This document shows, piece by piece, positions 1 through 12,100 of a stretch of 64,000 nt of DNA. The position numbers and the translations under genes are program-made. The notes under the pieces are model-generated. The model was not told the origin of the DNA. It did no database searches and worked only from the letters and a program-made list of their open reading frames with translations. Location: positions 2,418,001 through 2,482,000 of the forward strand of contig NC_079234.1 in NCBI RefSeq assembly GCF_028502605.1. The letters are read 5' to 3'. The stretch comes from Trichoderma breve (Eukaryota; Ascomycota; Sordariomycetes; Hypocreales; Hypocreaceae). Position 1 is the stretch's first letter, and each line of letters opens with the position of its first letter.

Positions 1-671
1 CAAGAGCGCACCTGTAGCAACCCGCGCAAAGGGGAGTGCCTGGGCCATGTCAACGTACCGGTACCTGACACTGGATACGCAGGGCATATCGATTCGGGCC
101 AGGGCAGCCAATGACGGCAGCCGATTTGGATCGTCAAATGCCAGCCACAAAGTACAGGTACATGCACGCGTGTCAGTGCGGATGCGCCATGCGTTTATGT
201 ATGTACGAGGCGCCTCATGCGAGATTTTTGTTTTTTTTTCTTGATTCTGATTCACTTTATTTGCAGCTTGGGTGGATCGAGGCCCTGCATGCGCCTGCAT
301 GGTACGTGCATGTACATTGTCACGCGACGAGGCCAGCCGGGTGCTCGAGTGGTGGAGGATCGTATGGTTTTCTGCTGTTGTTTTTTTGGTCAAAGGTGTG
401 GTTTGGGGGGCGAAGTGCTATTTCTGTGCTTTCCTCTACTTTCTTCATTTTCTTGTGATGGTGAGGATCACAAATCTTGCAAGTTTTGCTTATAAAATTC
501 ATACTTTGCACCAGCCTGTGATGAAAAATGATAGATGATAGCAGCTGGGTACGAAGCAGGTACACTCTCCGCTAGTCTGGAGCTTGTCAAGGCACAGAGG
601 AAAATAAATGAGATAAACAAACAAATAAACAAAGCCGGCTGAGAATGCTCGCGCTCTGTGATTTATCTCGG

Positions 672-689
672 AGCAGCAGCAGCAGCAGC
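672..689. repeat. (AGC)6 microsatellite
   Basis: Six perfect AGC units lie in intergenic DNA. Nothing suggests that it is coding. Confidence 0.9.
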
Positions 690-2575
690 AAGTGGGACAC
701 ACATGCATTGCAGCAATGCTTCATTGGTGCATGGAGCTGCATCAATAAATAGGCCATGGCTGCAGATGGGATGCAACTTTCAGCAGCATCAGACCGGTGC
801 GTTCGCCTGCAAGTATCGCAGCGGTATCATAAACTAGAAATCAGCGTTGCTTGACGTGAAGATATGGAATACAATAGTTGTCGACTTATAGATACCAAGG
901 TAGCTGTGAGGAATTCTATAATAGGTGGCATCTTGCCCCTTTCGTTTTCTGTCTTCTTTGTGCCACCCCATCGTACTCCATCACCAAAACATCGAATGCC
1001 ATGCACCTTGATTCAAGTTGTTGGGTACCTACGAGGTACCAAGGGAGATCCAATCCCCATGCGAGATGGCAGCGGGCTTGTTTGGCTGCAGCTGGAGATG
1101 GGCTAAAGACGCGCTAAGCACTTTGGGGGTCTGGTGACAAGCGAATGGGACCCGCAGCCCAGCCAACCCTCCCGCCCAGCGCCACTTTGATTGGCCGGGC
1201 CGCTGCGTCCTGGTGCATCACTGGCGCATCTTTTGGTGCAGGAGCGTCTCTTGGGAGTCGCCAGTCGTATCGTACCTGCTCATGTGTGCGTGCATTCGCC
1301 TGCAAAGGGCTGGCTGGTCCTTCCTGTGTTCTGCTTCCTGCGGGTGAGCAGTGCAGAGAGAGGCAAGGGCGAGGCGAGGCGAGGAAAGAAAAGAAGCGAG
1401 GCAATGACGGCAGCGCTCGTGTCACGTTGTTTGCTCAAAGGCTCTAGCCTTCCCAGTTGGGCGCTTTCAACGGCCTAGTACCTACTTAGTCGTCCTCTCC
1501 CATTTATGCTTTGGCATGGGCAATGTCCCACGAGGGCTCAGGCACGTCTATCGTAGGTCAGTCTGGAGAATGCCTAGTACCTTGTTCTACGGTAGTGGTA
1601 CCTCCAGCATCCAAGACAACGCGCTGCAAGGCGGCTGTCAGTCTACATGTATGTACGAGACACTGCGGTACCCGCTGTCTCTCCAGGTGCCGAATCGCAG
1701 ATCGGAAAGGCATGTATTTGCACTCCTAAGCACAAGTGCCCTCTCGCCAACGCCCGCCGGGTCTCATGAGATCCATGTGCCGCAGATTGTTTGACTTATC
1801 TCTACTGTACTGTACCTATTGCATCACCATCTACGATATCACATTGGATCCATCCATTATTCGTGCTAGTACCTTCAAAGCCATGGATACTTGCCGTAGT
1901 GCCCAAAGTAGCTCTCAGTCACACCAAGCGTGATGCTGTAAAAAAGAAAAAGCAAGAGGACCAAAAAGAGGGTGTCGAGACCGCAGCCCTTGTGCAACCT
2001 CAAGCTGAGATACTCGCCTCTTCTCCCTCCGTAGGTTGGGCAGTCCCAAGGCAAGGGCACCTGTATCATTGGTCCCTCCGCATCTGCTGGAGGTCAGTCA
2101 CTTTGTCCGGAAATCTTCTTCCCTGGGCCGCGGCCAGTGGCTTGTTTCCTCTCTCTAGACAGCCTCGCCACCATCTTTCACCACTTGATCCCGCCTCGCT
2201 CGGCCGCTCTTTTATTGTGAGGATCCCGGGCCTTTGCCACATCTACTAGCCTTGCTCACCAACTTATACTCGACTTCACTACAGCCCGTCTCCCACGGTA
2301 CTACCGTGCTTAGTGCCTTTGTACTTGTAAGTAGGACCTTGGTAGCTCTCAGTACAACCAACACTGAGCTGTACATCCAACTGACGAGGTGGACGGCTGC
2401 GGCACGAGGATCATCAGCCCAGCTATCTTATCCGTTGTTCATGCTACTGCTGCAAAGTTAGGTGCTAAGGTCTGATACTAGGCAATCTATCTGTGCTGCC
2501 CATAGCTGCGCTTGCAACGCGCCTTCACCGGCTTCTGCAGAGAACTCGGGTTAGTACATGCCATCCCTACCCAAA

Positions 2576-2618
2576 AGTTTTCTTGAAAAAAAAAAAAAAA
2601 AAAAAATCAAGGAAAACC
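2576..2618. repeat. 22-A homopolymer with inverted-repeat flanks
   Basis: A run of 22 A (2586-2607) is bracketed by GTTTTCTTGA on the left and TCAAGGAAAAC on the right. The arms are reverse complements except for one extra G. The tract lies about 0.5 kb upstream of the giant gene's start. It may be a nucleosome-excluding poly(dA:dT) promoter element, or a cruciform or hairpin; both readings are inference. Confidence 0.7.
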
Positions 2619-3103
2619 CAAGGCTCAGCTAATGCAACCGCCGTCTTGCAGTAACACTCCAGTTCTTCTTGTTAGTGACAGAACTGTTTTCTTCTTCTCC
2701 TCGTTGTTTTATTGCGTCTTCTTCTTGTCCGTGGTTCTCTCATGGAATCGACCAGCTACCGCGACTGCTAGAGACGAAGCTCGCGCGGGCCGCCACAACT
2801 TACACTATCGCAGTAGATATCTTGACGAAACATCACATCTGTGCACCTGCAAGTCGCAATATCTTTCGCATCCGTTCACGATACCGTCCTTTCTTTTATT
2901 GTGCTTTCGAGAATATCGTCGATTTTACCCGAGGGCTGCTGAAGCTTAGAATCGGCCTTCTCCCTTCATGCCCTTGCGAAGGGATCTCTAGCTTCAAAGA
3001 GAGAAGCCTTCCGTTATACACACTCTCGCCTACTCTCTGGCGAAAAATATAGCTCCCATGATTGCAACATTGCCGTGCCATTGCATCAGCTCCCATTCCA
3101 ACA

Positions 3104-6100
3104 ATGGCTGCCGCCGATGTGTTGGTGTTTAATCAACACGGGACGAAATGCACAGAATGGCCAGCTCCGAGGCGATCAAGGGGAAATGGTTGGGATGAGC
3201 GCAGTCTGCAGGCCCGGCTGCAGCTTATTTCTCGAGCTTGGATCGTTCGTAGAGAGGTGCGTATCAAGTTTCTTGCGGGGAAGGCTCATGGTCATGGAGG
3301 CATCGTCGTCATTCGTTTCAGCGCATTGACTGGGAATTATAGCATCGTTCGTCCTCCACCTGCACATCACAGCCGGGCAGACCACTAATCGTGCCCAACC
3401 TGTTCCCGCGGTGGCTCTCTCGACATCATGCAAGACCTGCAGCGACCTCTTCTGTCTATCATGTCACAAAACCTCGCCACGCCGATTCGCTTGCTCGCCG
3501 AGATGCACCACGCGCCGAGTCTCATCAGCCGTCCCCACACCCGGCCCAATCGACGCAGCGCAGGCGATCTCGATCTAGCTTCCTCGACGATCCGATTCTC
3601 GATGTAACAATTGATTTCACTTCTGAAGATGGCTTTGTTCGCTGCAAAGGCAAGAAGAATAAAAACAAAGGAGGGCACAACGGCAACGGCAACGCCAACA
3701 ACCACAACAACAACCGGTCTGCGGAGGGGCCATCCAAGGAAGGTAGCCAGAACCCCGAAGGAAATGGCGGTGGGGAGCAGGGTGGTAGTGGTGGTGGTAA
3801 TGCAGGCCAGGGCGGAGCTGCAGGTGACGGGAGTAATGCTGGTGGTGGCGGTGATGGGGACAAGGATAGTGACCGGGGTGCAAACAATGACAACGCGGAA
3901 CATGATTTGTCGGCGCCTCCCAAAGGCAGCGAAAAGGATACCAAGACCAAAAAGGGCCCTGAGACCGAGTCTCCTCCTCCCGCAACCAACGCGATCGACG
4001 ACGACTCTCTTGACGACGTAAATCTCAACGACGACGCTGGGAAAAATTCCGATTCTGGGTCGCACGCGCACGAGTCCAAGAGTGGGTTTGGGGCCTGGGG
4101 TAGTAAATTTGTATCGTTTGTTGGTGCTGCCGCCAGCGGATCCTCGAGTGGTAACGATGCCCATACCGACGCTGGCGACAAAAGCAACAACCCCGATAGC
4201 AATCCTTGGACCGCCAGCGACTCAATACACTCCAGCTCTCTAGCATTTTTAGTCGCCGATACCGATGCGACACAGAGGAAGGCCCATAACAAAGCAGAGG
4301 CCCCTCATGATGCGATAGATGAGGATGATGACCCGTGGGGATATCCATCCAAGAAAAAGAGTAACAAGGTCAATCGCGCACCCGGTTTCAGTGCTGCGCA
4401 TACGGCGCCAACAGTGAATGACGACCTCGCCAAAGGCGACGTTGGAAAGACAAGCGACAAGAAAGCAAGCGACACATCAGTTGAAGACCAAGTAAAACCA
4501 GATCTCATGCCGGTCAAGGGGGCGTCCAAGGCCGAGGAGAAAGAGGAGGGTTGGTCGTTCTGGGGACTTGGAAAGAATAAAAAGAAAGCCGAGGAGAATG
4601 TCAAGCAGTATGAGCAACAAGTGCCCCCGCCGCCGCCGCCTCCCCCAGCGCCACCTCCACAAATCGCAGCTCAGGAAGCAGCTCTTCTCCAGGAGAATGT
4701 GTGGGACTCTGTCCCTGCCTCAAAGGAAAAGAAGAAGAAGAAGAGCGACAAACTAGCGCAGCCTGTTATATCTGTGCCAGCAGCTGAGCCTAAATCTAGG
4801 CTTGAGCCTAAACTCGAATCGAAGTCGAAGATTCCACAGCCAGACGAGGAATGGGGTTTCTCTGCCGCCAAAAAGACAGTCAAAAAGGAGAGGGAAGGGG
4901 AGAAGGACAAAGACAAAGATAAGAAGAAGTCGAAACTTGCGACATCTGACGAACCAATTTCAGAAAAACCCTCATCGCGTATCCCTGAGCCTAAACAGAA
5001 GCGTCTAAATGGCGACGAGCTTTTGGGAAACGCTGGTGCCAAAGACAGAGAAGGCAACATTGACCCAGATGAAGCAAATGACTCAGCCAAAGGGAGGAAT
5101 TCCGACGAGAACCAAGAGGGCTGGAGTTTTTGGGGCTTCGGGGGTAAGAAAAATGACTCTGTTACCGGGTCCGGCACGGATCAACCAAGAGAAGGATCGT
5201 CCAAGGCAGATACGCAAAGCCCCAAGTCTTCTGGAGACCTCATCGAAGAGACGACAATCAAAAAGGACAGAGACAGGGACAAAGACAAGGATCAGGATAA
5301 AGACAAGAAGAAGAAGAAGAGTTCAACTTCTGACCCCTCCAAGGGTGAATCCAAATCCGCCAAATCCAAGAACGAAGAAGATGCCAAGAAGGACAAGAAG
5401 AAAGGAACCACCGATTTGGTCAAGCTGGGCGCCCTAGACAACGCACCTGCAGATGACTCTAACAACATAGGACTGGACGGGGGGGACACATTTGGTAGCG
5501 AAGGTTTCTTCGGCTCTTGGGGTATCGGCAAGAGTGATAAGAAGCGACGAGACGTTGACGAATCGTCGTGGAAACCCGATGTCATTGAAGAGCCAACCGA
5601 CCGCACCTCGGCCCAGGACAAGAAGAAGTCTAACTTCAGGGGTGACCCTGTTGAGGTTGTGGATGAGACCACCGGTGAGATTGTCCTGCCTGACGCCGTA
5701 GAGGAGGTTAGGAGTAGCAAGGTCGAAGGCGTCGACAGCTATGTCTGGACAAAGTCCAACAAGGCAAAGTCGAAATCTCGGAATGAGGCCTTAGCTGATC
5801 CACCTCCCCGTGCTCCCACTCCCCCTTCAATGCACCTTACTGAACCTGAAGATGAAGCAGGAGATCCCCATGCCGCCGCGTCAAAGCTCAAGCCGAATGA
5901 CAAGGAAGCGGATAGGGCGCTATCTAGGATACCAAGGCTGACCGACAAAGACCTCAAGAAGCTCGAGAAGGAAAAGAAGAAGGCCGAAAAGACCGACAGG
6001 GAAGCCAAGGAAGCCGACGAACGAGCCCGTCAAGAAGAAGAGCAAAGGGCACAAGAGCTTGCCGCTCGTGAGGCAGCAGAGAAAGCCAGACTCGAGGAGG

Positions 6101-9100
6101 AAGCTGAGGCTGCTGAGGCTGCCAAAGAGGAGGAGGAAATGTCTGCCTTGAATACGAAGAAGGCCAGGCGGGGCAAGTTAATCAGGAAAGATCAAGAAAG
6201 ACTTACACTCCTGGAAGAGAATGCCACTATCCGAGCCGAGAAACGAGCTGCGCGGGAAGCCAAGGCACGGGAAGACGAGGAACGGGCCGCCCAGGAGCAA
6301 GCAGCACGAGAGGCTGAGGAGCAAGCAGCTCGGGAAGCCGAGGAGCAAGCAGCACGCGAAGCAGCAGAACAAGCAGTCATCATATCTGAAGAGCAAGCGG
6401 AAATGAAGGCATTGCTCACGAAAAGGCTCAAAAAGGGCAAGCTGCCTAAAAAGGAGGAAGAAAGACTCGTCCGTCTCCAGGAAAACGCCTCGAAACGCAA
6501 AGAACGTGCCGCTCGCGAAGCGCAAGACAAAGCCTCAAAGGAGGCCGAAGTGCAGCAAGAGGCAGACGAGCCGCAGGCCGAGCCTGATGAAGAACCTGAA
6601 GACACCAAGGCTGCAGCAGCCGAGGCGGTAGAACGTGAAAGCGACCACGAAGAGCATAAACAGCAAGCCGCACGTGAGGCTGAGGAACGTGCTATCCGCG
6701 AAGCAGAAGAGCGCGAAGCAGCCACCATCAAAGAGGAGGAGACTGAAATGACAGCGTTGCTGGCAAAGAAAGTCAAAAGGGGCAAGCTCCTTAAAATGGA
6801 AGAACAAAGACTTGTTACCCTCCGAGTGAACGCCGCAAAACGAGAGAAAGAACGAGCAGCACGCGAAGCGGACCGAGTAGCACAAGAAGCCGCACGAGCA
6901 GCCGAGGAAAAGGAGCGTGCCGCTCGAGAAGCGGAAGAGCAAATTGCTCGCGAAGCTGAAGCTGCTGCCCAGGAAGCCGCCCGCCAGGAGGAAGAACGCG
7001 CTCGTGAAGCTGAGGAACAGGCCGCCACCATCGTCAAAGAAGAAGAGGAACTGGCCGCTTTAATAGCAAAGAAGGCTAAAAAGGGCAGTAAACTCCTTAG
7101 GAAAGACGAAGAAAGGCTCGCTACACTTCAGAAAAATTCTACAAAGCGGGCAGATGAGCGAGCAGCCCAGGAAGCTGAGCAAGCCGCCCGTGAAGCAGAA
7201 GAGCTTGAGCGTGAAGCCAAGGAACAAGCTGCTGCTATTGCAATAGAAGAGGAGGAACTCGCCGCCCTAGAACTCAAGAAGAGTAAAAGAGCTGGCAGAC
7301 TCCTTAGGAAAGACGAAGACAGGCTGGCTATCCTTCAAGCTAGCGCTAAAAAGCGAGCGGACGAGCGAGCTGCCCAAGAAGCTGAACAGGCTGCCCGGGA
7401 AGCACAGGAGCAAGCCGAGCGCGAAGCCGAACAGGCGGCCAAGGAAGCTGAAGAACGGGCTGCCCAGGAGGCCGCAAAGGCTGCAGAGGCTGCTGCAATT
7501 GCCAAAGAAGAGGCAGAAATCGCCCAATTAATCGATAAGCGAGATAATTCCTTTTTGGGCATCAATAAGTCGGGAGAGCAAAGGTTAAAGCTCCTCCAGG
7601 AGAAGGCCAAAAAGCGGACTGAAGAACAAGCCGCCCGTGAAGCAGCTATCGAAGCGGAGCGAGCCAAGGAAGAAGCTGAGCGTCTCGCTCGTGAAGCCGA
7701 AGAACAGGCCGCTCGTGAAGCTGAGGAAGCAGCCAAGGAGGCCGAGCGGGCAGCCAAGGAAGCCAAGGAGCGAGAAGCTCGAGAGGCCAGGAAGGCTGCC
7801 GCCATTGCTAAAGAGGAAGAGGAGCTAGCTTACCTCCTCGACAGGAAGGCCAAGGCTTTCAAAGGGAAACGTCCAAATTCTCAAGAAGAAAGACTAATCG
7901 ACCTTCAAGCCAACGCCACGAGACGAGCTCAAGAGAAGGCAGCTCGCGAAGCCGAAGAACAGGCAGCTCGCGAAGCGGAGCAGGCAGCCAGAGAAGCTGA
8001 ACAAGCAGCTAAAGAAGCCGAAGAACTTGCCGCCCAAGAAGCAAAGAAACTCGCCATAATTGCGGAAGAGGAGAAGGCATTGGCACTATTGCTTGAGAAA
8101 AAGGCCACTTCAAAGCTTTCATCTAAAGGAGAAGAAAGGCTCAAAATACTTCAGGCCAAGGCTGCAAAACGGGCGGAGGAGAAAGCTGCTCAGGAGGCCG
8201 AAGAACAAGCTGCTCGGGAAGCTGAGCAAGCAGCTAAAGAAGCCGAAGAGCAAGCCGCCAAGGAAGCAGAAGAGGCTGCCGCAATCGCCAAAGAGGAGGA
8301 AGAACTGGACTATCTTCAGAAGAAGAAAGCTCGATCATATAAAGGTCAACTGCTAAATGGAGCAGAAGAGAGATTGGTCGAACTCCAGGCTAACCACCAA
8401 CGGCGTGCCGATGAAAAGGCAGCTCGAGAAGCTGAAGAGCAGGCTGCTAGGGAAGCTGAAGAGCGAGCCGCCCGGGAGGCTGCCGAAGCTGCCGAGATCG
8501 CTGCTGAAGAGGAAGAACTTGCCCTCTTACTGAAAAAGAAGACTAGTTCGTCCAAAAGCCTGTCAAGTAAATCAGAGGCAAGGCTGGCTGAACTCCAAGC
8601 CAATGTCCAACGGCGTGCCGATGAAAAAGCAGCCCGAGAAGCCGAGGAACAGGCTGCTAGGGAAGCCGAAGAGCGAGCTGCTCAGGAAGCTGCCGAAGCT
8701 GCAGCGATTCTTGCAGAAGAGGAAGAACTTGATTATCTTTTGAAAAAGAAAGCCAGTTCACACAAGGCTCTGTCAAGTAAAACAGAGGCAAGGTTAAATG
8801 AACTGCAGGCTAACGCCCAACGACGCGCCGATGAAAAAGCAGCCAGAGAAGCTGAAGAGCAGGCTGCTAAGGAAGCCGAGGAGCGAGCTGCTCAGGAAGC
8901 CGCTGAAGCTGCTGCAATCGCTGCTGAAGAGGAAGAACTTGCCCTTCTGCAGAAAAGGAAAGCTGCTTCATACAAAGGCCTGCCAAGCAAATCAGAGCAA
9001 AGGTTGATTGAACTGGAGGCCAACGCAGCAAGACGGGCTGAAGAGAAGGCTGCTCGAGAAGCTGAAGAACAGGCTGCTCGAGAAGCTGAGGAAGCAGCCA

Positions 9101-12100
9101 AGGAAGCCGAGGAACAGGCCGCTCGGGAAGCAAAGAAGGCTGCTGAGATTGCCGCAGAAGAGGAAGAATTGGCTCTTTTACTTAAGAAGAAGACCAGTTC
9201 GTTCAAAAGCTTGTCGAGTAAATCAGAGCAAAGGTTGAAAGAATTGCAAGCAAATGCGGCAAAGCGAGCGAAAGAGAAGGCTGATCGAGAAGCTGCAGAA
9301 GCTGCAGAACAGGCTGCTCGAGAAGCTGAGGAAGCAGCCAAAGAAGCAGAAGAGCGGGCCGCTCAGGAGGCCCTAGAAGCAGCTGCAATCGCTGAAGAAG
9401 AGGAAGAAATAGAGCGACTCCTTGACAAGAAGCACAACTCATTTATGGGCTTATCAAGCAAATTAGAGCAGCGACTGAACGAGCTCCAGGCGAAAGCTGC
9501 AGAGAGAGCGGCCCGTAAGGCCGAAGAACAGGCTGCAATCGAAGCAGAGCAGGCTGCCAAGGAGGAGGCCGCAATTGCCGAAGAGGAAAAAGAAGTAGCC
9601 GACCTGCTTCGTAAGAAGGATAAGAAAGGTAAACTATCGAAGAAAGACGGCGAACGATTGTCTCATCTTCGAGCCAAGGAGGCCAAGAGGAAGGAAGAGC
9701 AAGCCGCGCGGGAAGCTGAGCTGGCTGCCAACGCCAATCAAGATAGTGAAGACGATAGTGATGAAGCGGCTGATGATGCTAACGACAATGATGACGACGA
9801 TGTCGACGCTGATGACGACAATGATATTGATGCCGATGACGACGAAGAAGCCATTCGAGCGGCCGAAGAAGAACAAGCTGCCCGTGAGGCCGAGGAGCAA
9901 GCTGCCCGCGAAGAAGAAGAGAGGGCAGCTCGAGAGGCCGAAGAGAAGGCTGCTCTCGAGGCTGAAGAGGCCGCGAGGAAATTGAAGAAGAGCTCCAAGA
10001 AAGACAAGAAGGAAAAGGACGACAAGAAGGATAAACGAGACAAGAAGGACAAGAAAGACAAGAAGTCTCGGGATCTCCCATCCGAAGGCGAGGCAGAGCC
10101 GAGTACAGAGCAGAAAGCGGAGACAGGGGCCAAGCCAGATCCTGACTTTGACATGAGCCCTGCCGAGATAGAGGAGCTACTTGCACCTAAAGAAACGGGC
10201 GCGGCGGGCGCGTTCAGCTTCTGGGGTCTCGGCGGCAGCTCCAAAAAGCCAAAGCCACAAGGTTTGTTCTCCTTTCCCTATACTGAAATATCAAAAGAAA
10301 GTGACTAACCAGGAGTGCAACTTTAGAGGAACCAGAGACAAGATCAGCTGATAATGCATCTCAAAAATCCTCGGAACAGCCACGCTCTCTGGGCGGCAGA
10401 ATCGCTATCGGCCTCAAGGCTTTCCAAGAAGCACCGGAAGAAGTAGCTCGTCCCACCCTCCCACCATCCCCACCACCAGCATCAGACTCGGATAACGAAG
10501 TGAAACCCGCGGATCGATATGGAAGAAAAGCGGCAGATGATGAACGAGTGGCCAAGAAAGAACTAGCAGCTAACGTTGAACAGGCGGTCGAAGATTTGCA
10601 GTATGGAGATGACGTGGAAGAACCACCTGTCACCAAGAAGGAGTCCTCACGAGAAGATCGTACCAGGAGAAGGAAAAAGGCTGAAGAGCCGATCATCGCA
10701 CAAGACAGAGACCTGCCTAGGAGGCATCGGAGAGAGTCGGATGTTCCAGGCACGTTCCCTGACGATGATGATGAAAACGAGATAATTGCCATCGTCGACG
10801 AAGCACCAAGGAAGGAGAGGAAGAGTAAGAAACGCCGACCAAGAGAGGAGGATATAGTGGTACCGCCCCCTCCTCCGCCAATGGCCCCGATGCCTCCTCC
10901 CCCTCCTCCTGCTCCGCCTGCAGTTCCCGATCCGCCTTTGACGCCGCCGCCGGAGCCGAAGTCATCCAGGAAAGAAAGGTCGAGATCTAGCCGAGAAAAG
11001 GAAAAATGGCCAGCGGTGGAATCCCCTCCTCGCAGAGAAAGGGAGGAGAAGAGATCGTCAAAGCACAAGTCAGAAAAGTCTTCCAGACGAGCAGTGGAAA
11101 AGACATCTTCCAGGGACTCCGCTTCAGAGAGGGTAGAACAACTGGACAGACCACCCAGGTCCTCGAGGCACAGACTCAGATCAATGTCTACACAAGAAAA
11201 GGAGAAGCGGCCATCTGGTATGAATGGTAGCAGCAAGCCTTCCAGGAGACATTCCATTGGCAATCACGGTCTTGCTTCTCCACCTCCAGAGGAAGTTCCC
11301 GACGTAACGTCAAAGGCGGCTAAAATTCTCGGTTTCGACAAGTCAAGCTCAAAGAGAAGATCTCGCAAGACGAACCTCCAGGAGGATGAGGACATTATTA
11401 TGACGGGTGCTCTCGACGCCGATGTCCACGTGGCTCAGCCGCATGAAAGACATCGAAGCGCAAGATCTCGTGACGAGGAATTCATCACAACGGATCCCCC
11501 AAGTCCCGAACAGACAGGCAGACGGCGAGGAGCCTCGCTCTCGAAGAAGACAGGATTGTCTGGGCTTTTCAGCGGCTTCATGACACCCAGAGCTTCTAAA
11601 GTTGAGACAGGTGTAGAGTTTGATATACCCGTGGTGGACACTGATCGAGAAGGCCCACGGGTATCAAGCCGAAAGACCAGGAAGACGGAGCGAGAAGCAG
11701 AGCGCCCTGCTGATGACCGTGAACGGCGACGAAAGCGCAGAGACGACAGCGAGACTCGCAAGCTTGAAGAAAAGGAAGCTCGCCGCGAACGACGTGCCGC
11801 TCGTCATCGCGAAGAAGAGGAGCGTCGCGCAGCCGAAGATCGGGAGGCTCGAAAAGCCGAAGATCGAGAAGCTCGAAAGGCTGAAGATCGAGAGGCTCGA
11901 AAGGCCGAGCGGCATCGCCTTCGCAAAGAAAGGGAAAGGGAGAAGGAGAGGGAGAGGGAGATGGAGGAAGAGGCGCTGAGAGCATCTAAGCGCCAGCGGC
12001 GTAGATCCCATCCAGATCCATTTGAGGATGAAGCCGCCGAGCGACAGCGTAGACGTGAGGCAAGGCGTGCTGCAAAAGCTGCTGAGGAGGAAGCGGCGGC

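Larger units (their letters stand above)
1..3103. other. Long intergenic/5' leader region upstream of the giant repeat gene
   Basis: No convincing gene is visible in this 3.1-kb stretch. Open frames are short (mostly under 110 codons, the longest 152), overlap on both strands and have low-complexity translations. The stretch contains an (AGC)6 microsatellite at 672-689, many GTACCT/AGGTAC mini-palindromes between 50 and 2340, and a 22-A tract with inverted flanks near 2586. The last 500 bases are pyrimidine-rich, as in promoters and leaders of highly expressed fungal genes, so a long 5' untranslated region is plausible. That last point is inference. Confidence 0.6.

Noticed and set aside
3385..4292. 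Two long minus-strand frames (259 and 255 codons)
   Set aside because: They lie antisense to the well-supported giant gene, overlap each other and have composition-driven translations.
6192..7037. 281-codon Ser/Ala-rich frame on the minus strand
   Set aside because: It is the antisense shadow of the Ala/Glu repeat: GCN and GAR codons read backwards as Ser, Cys and Leu. Similar shadows run along the whole repeat.
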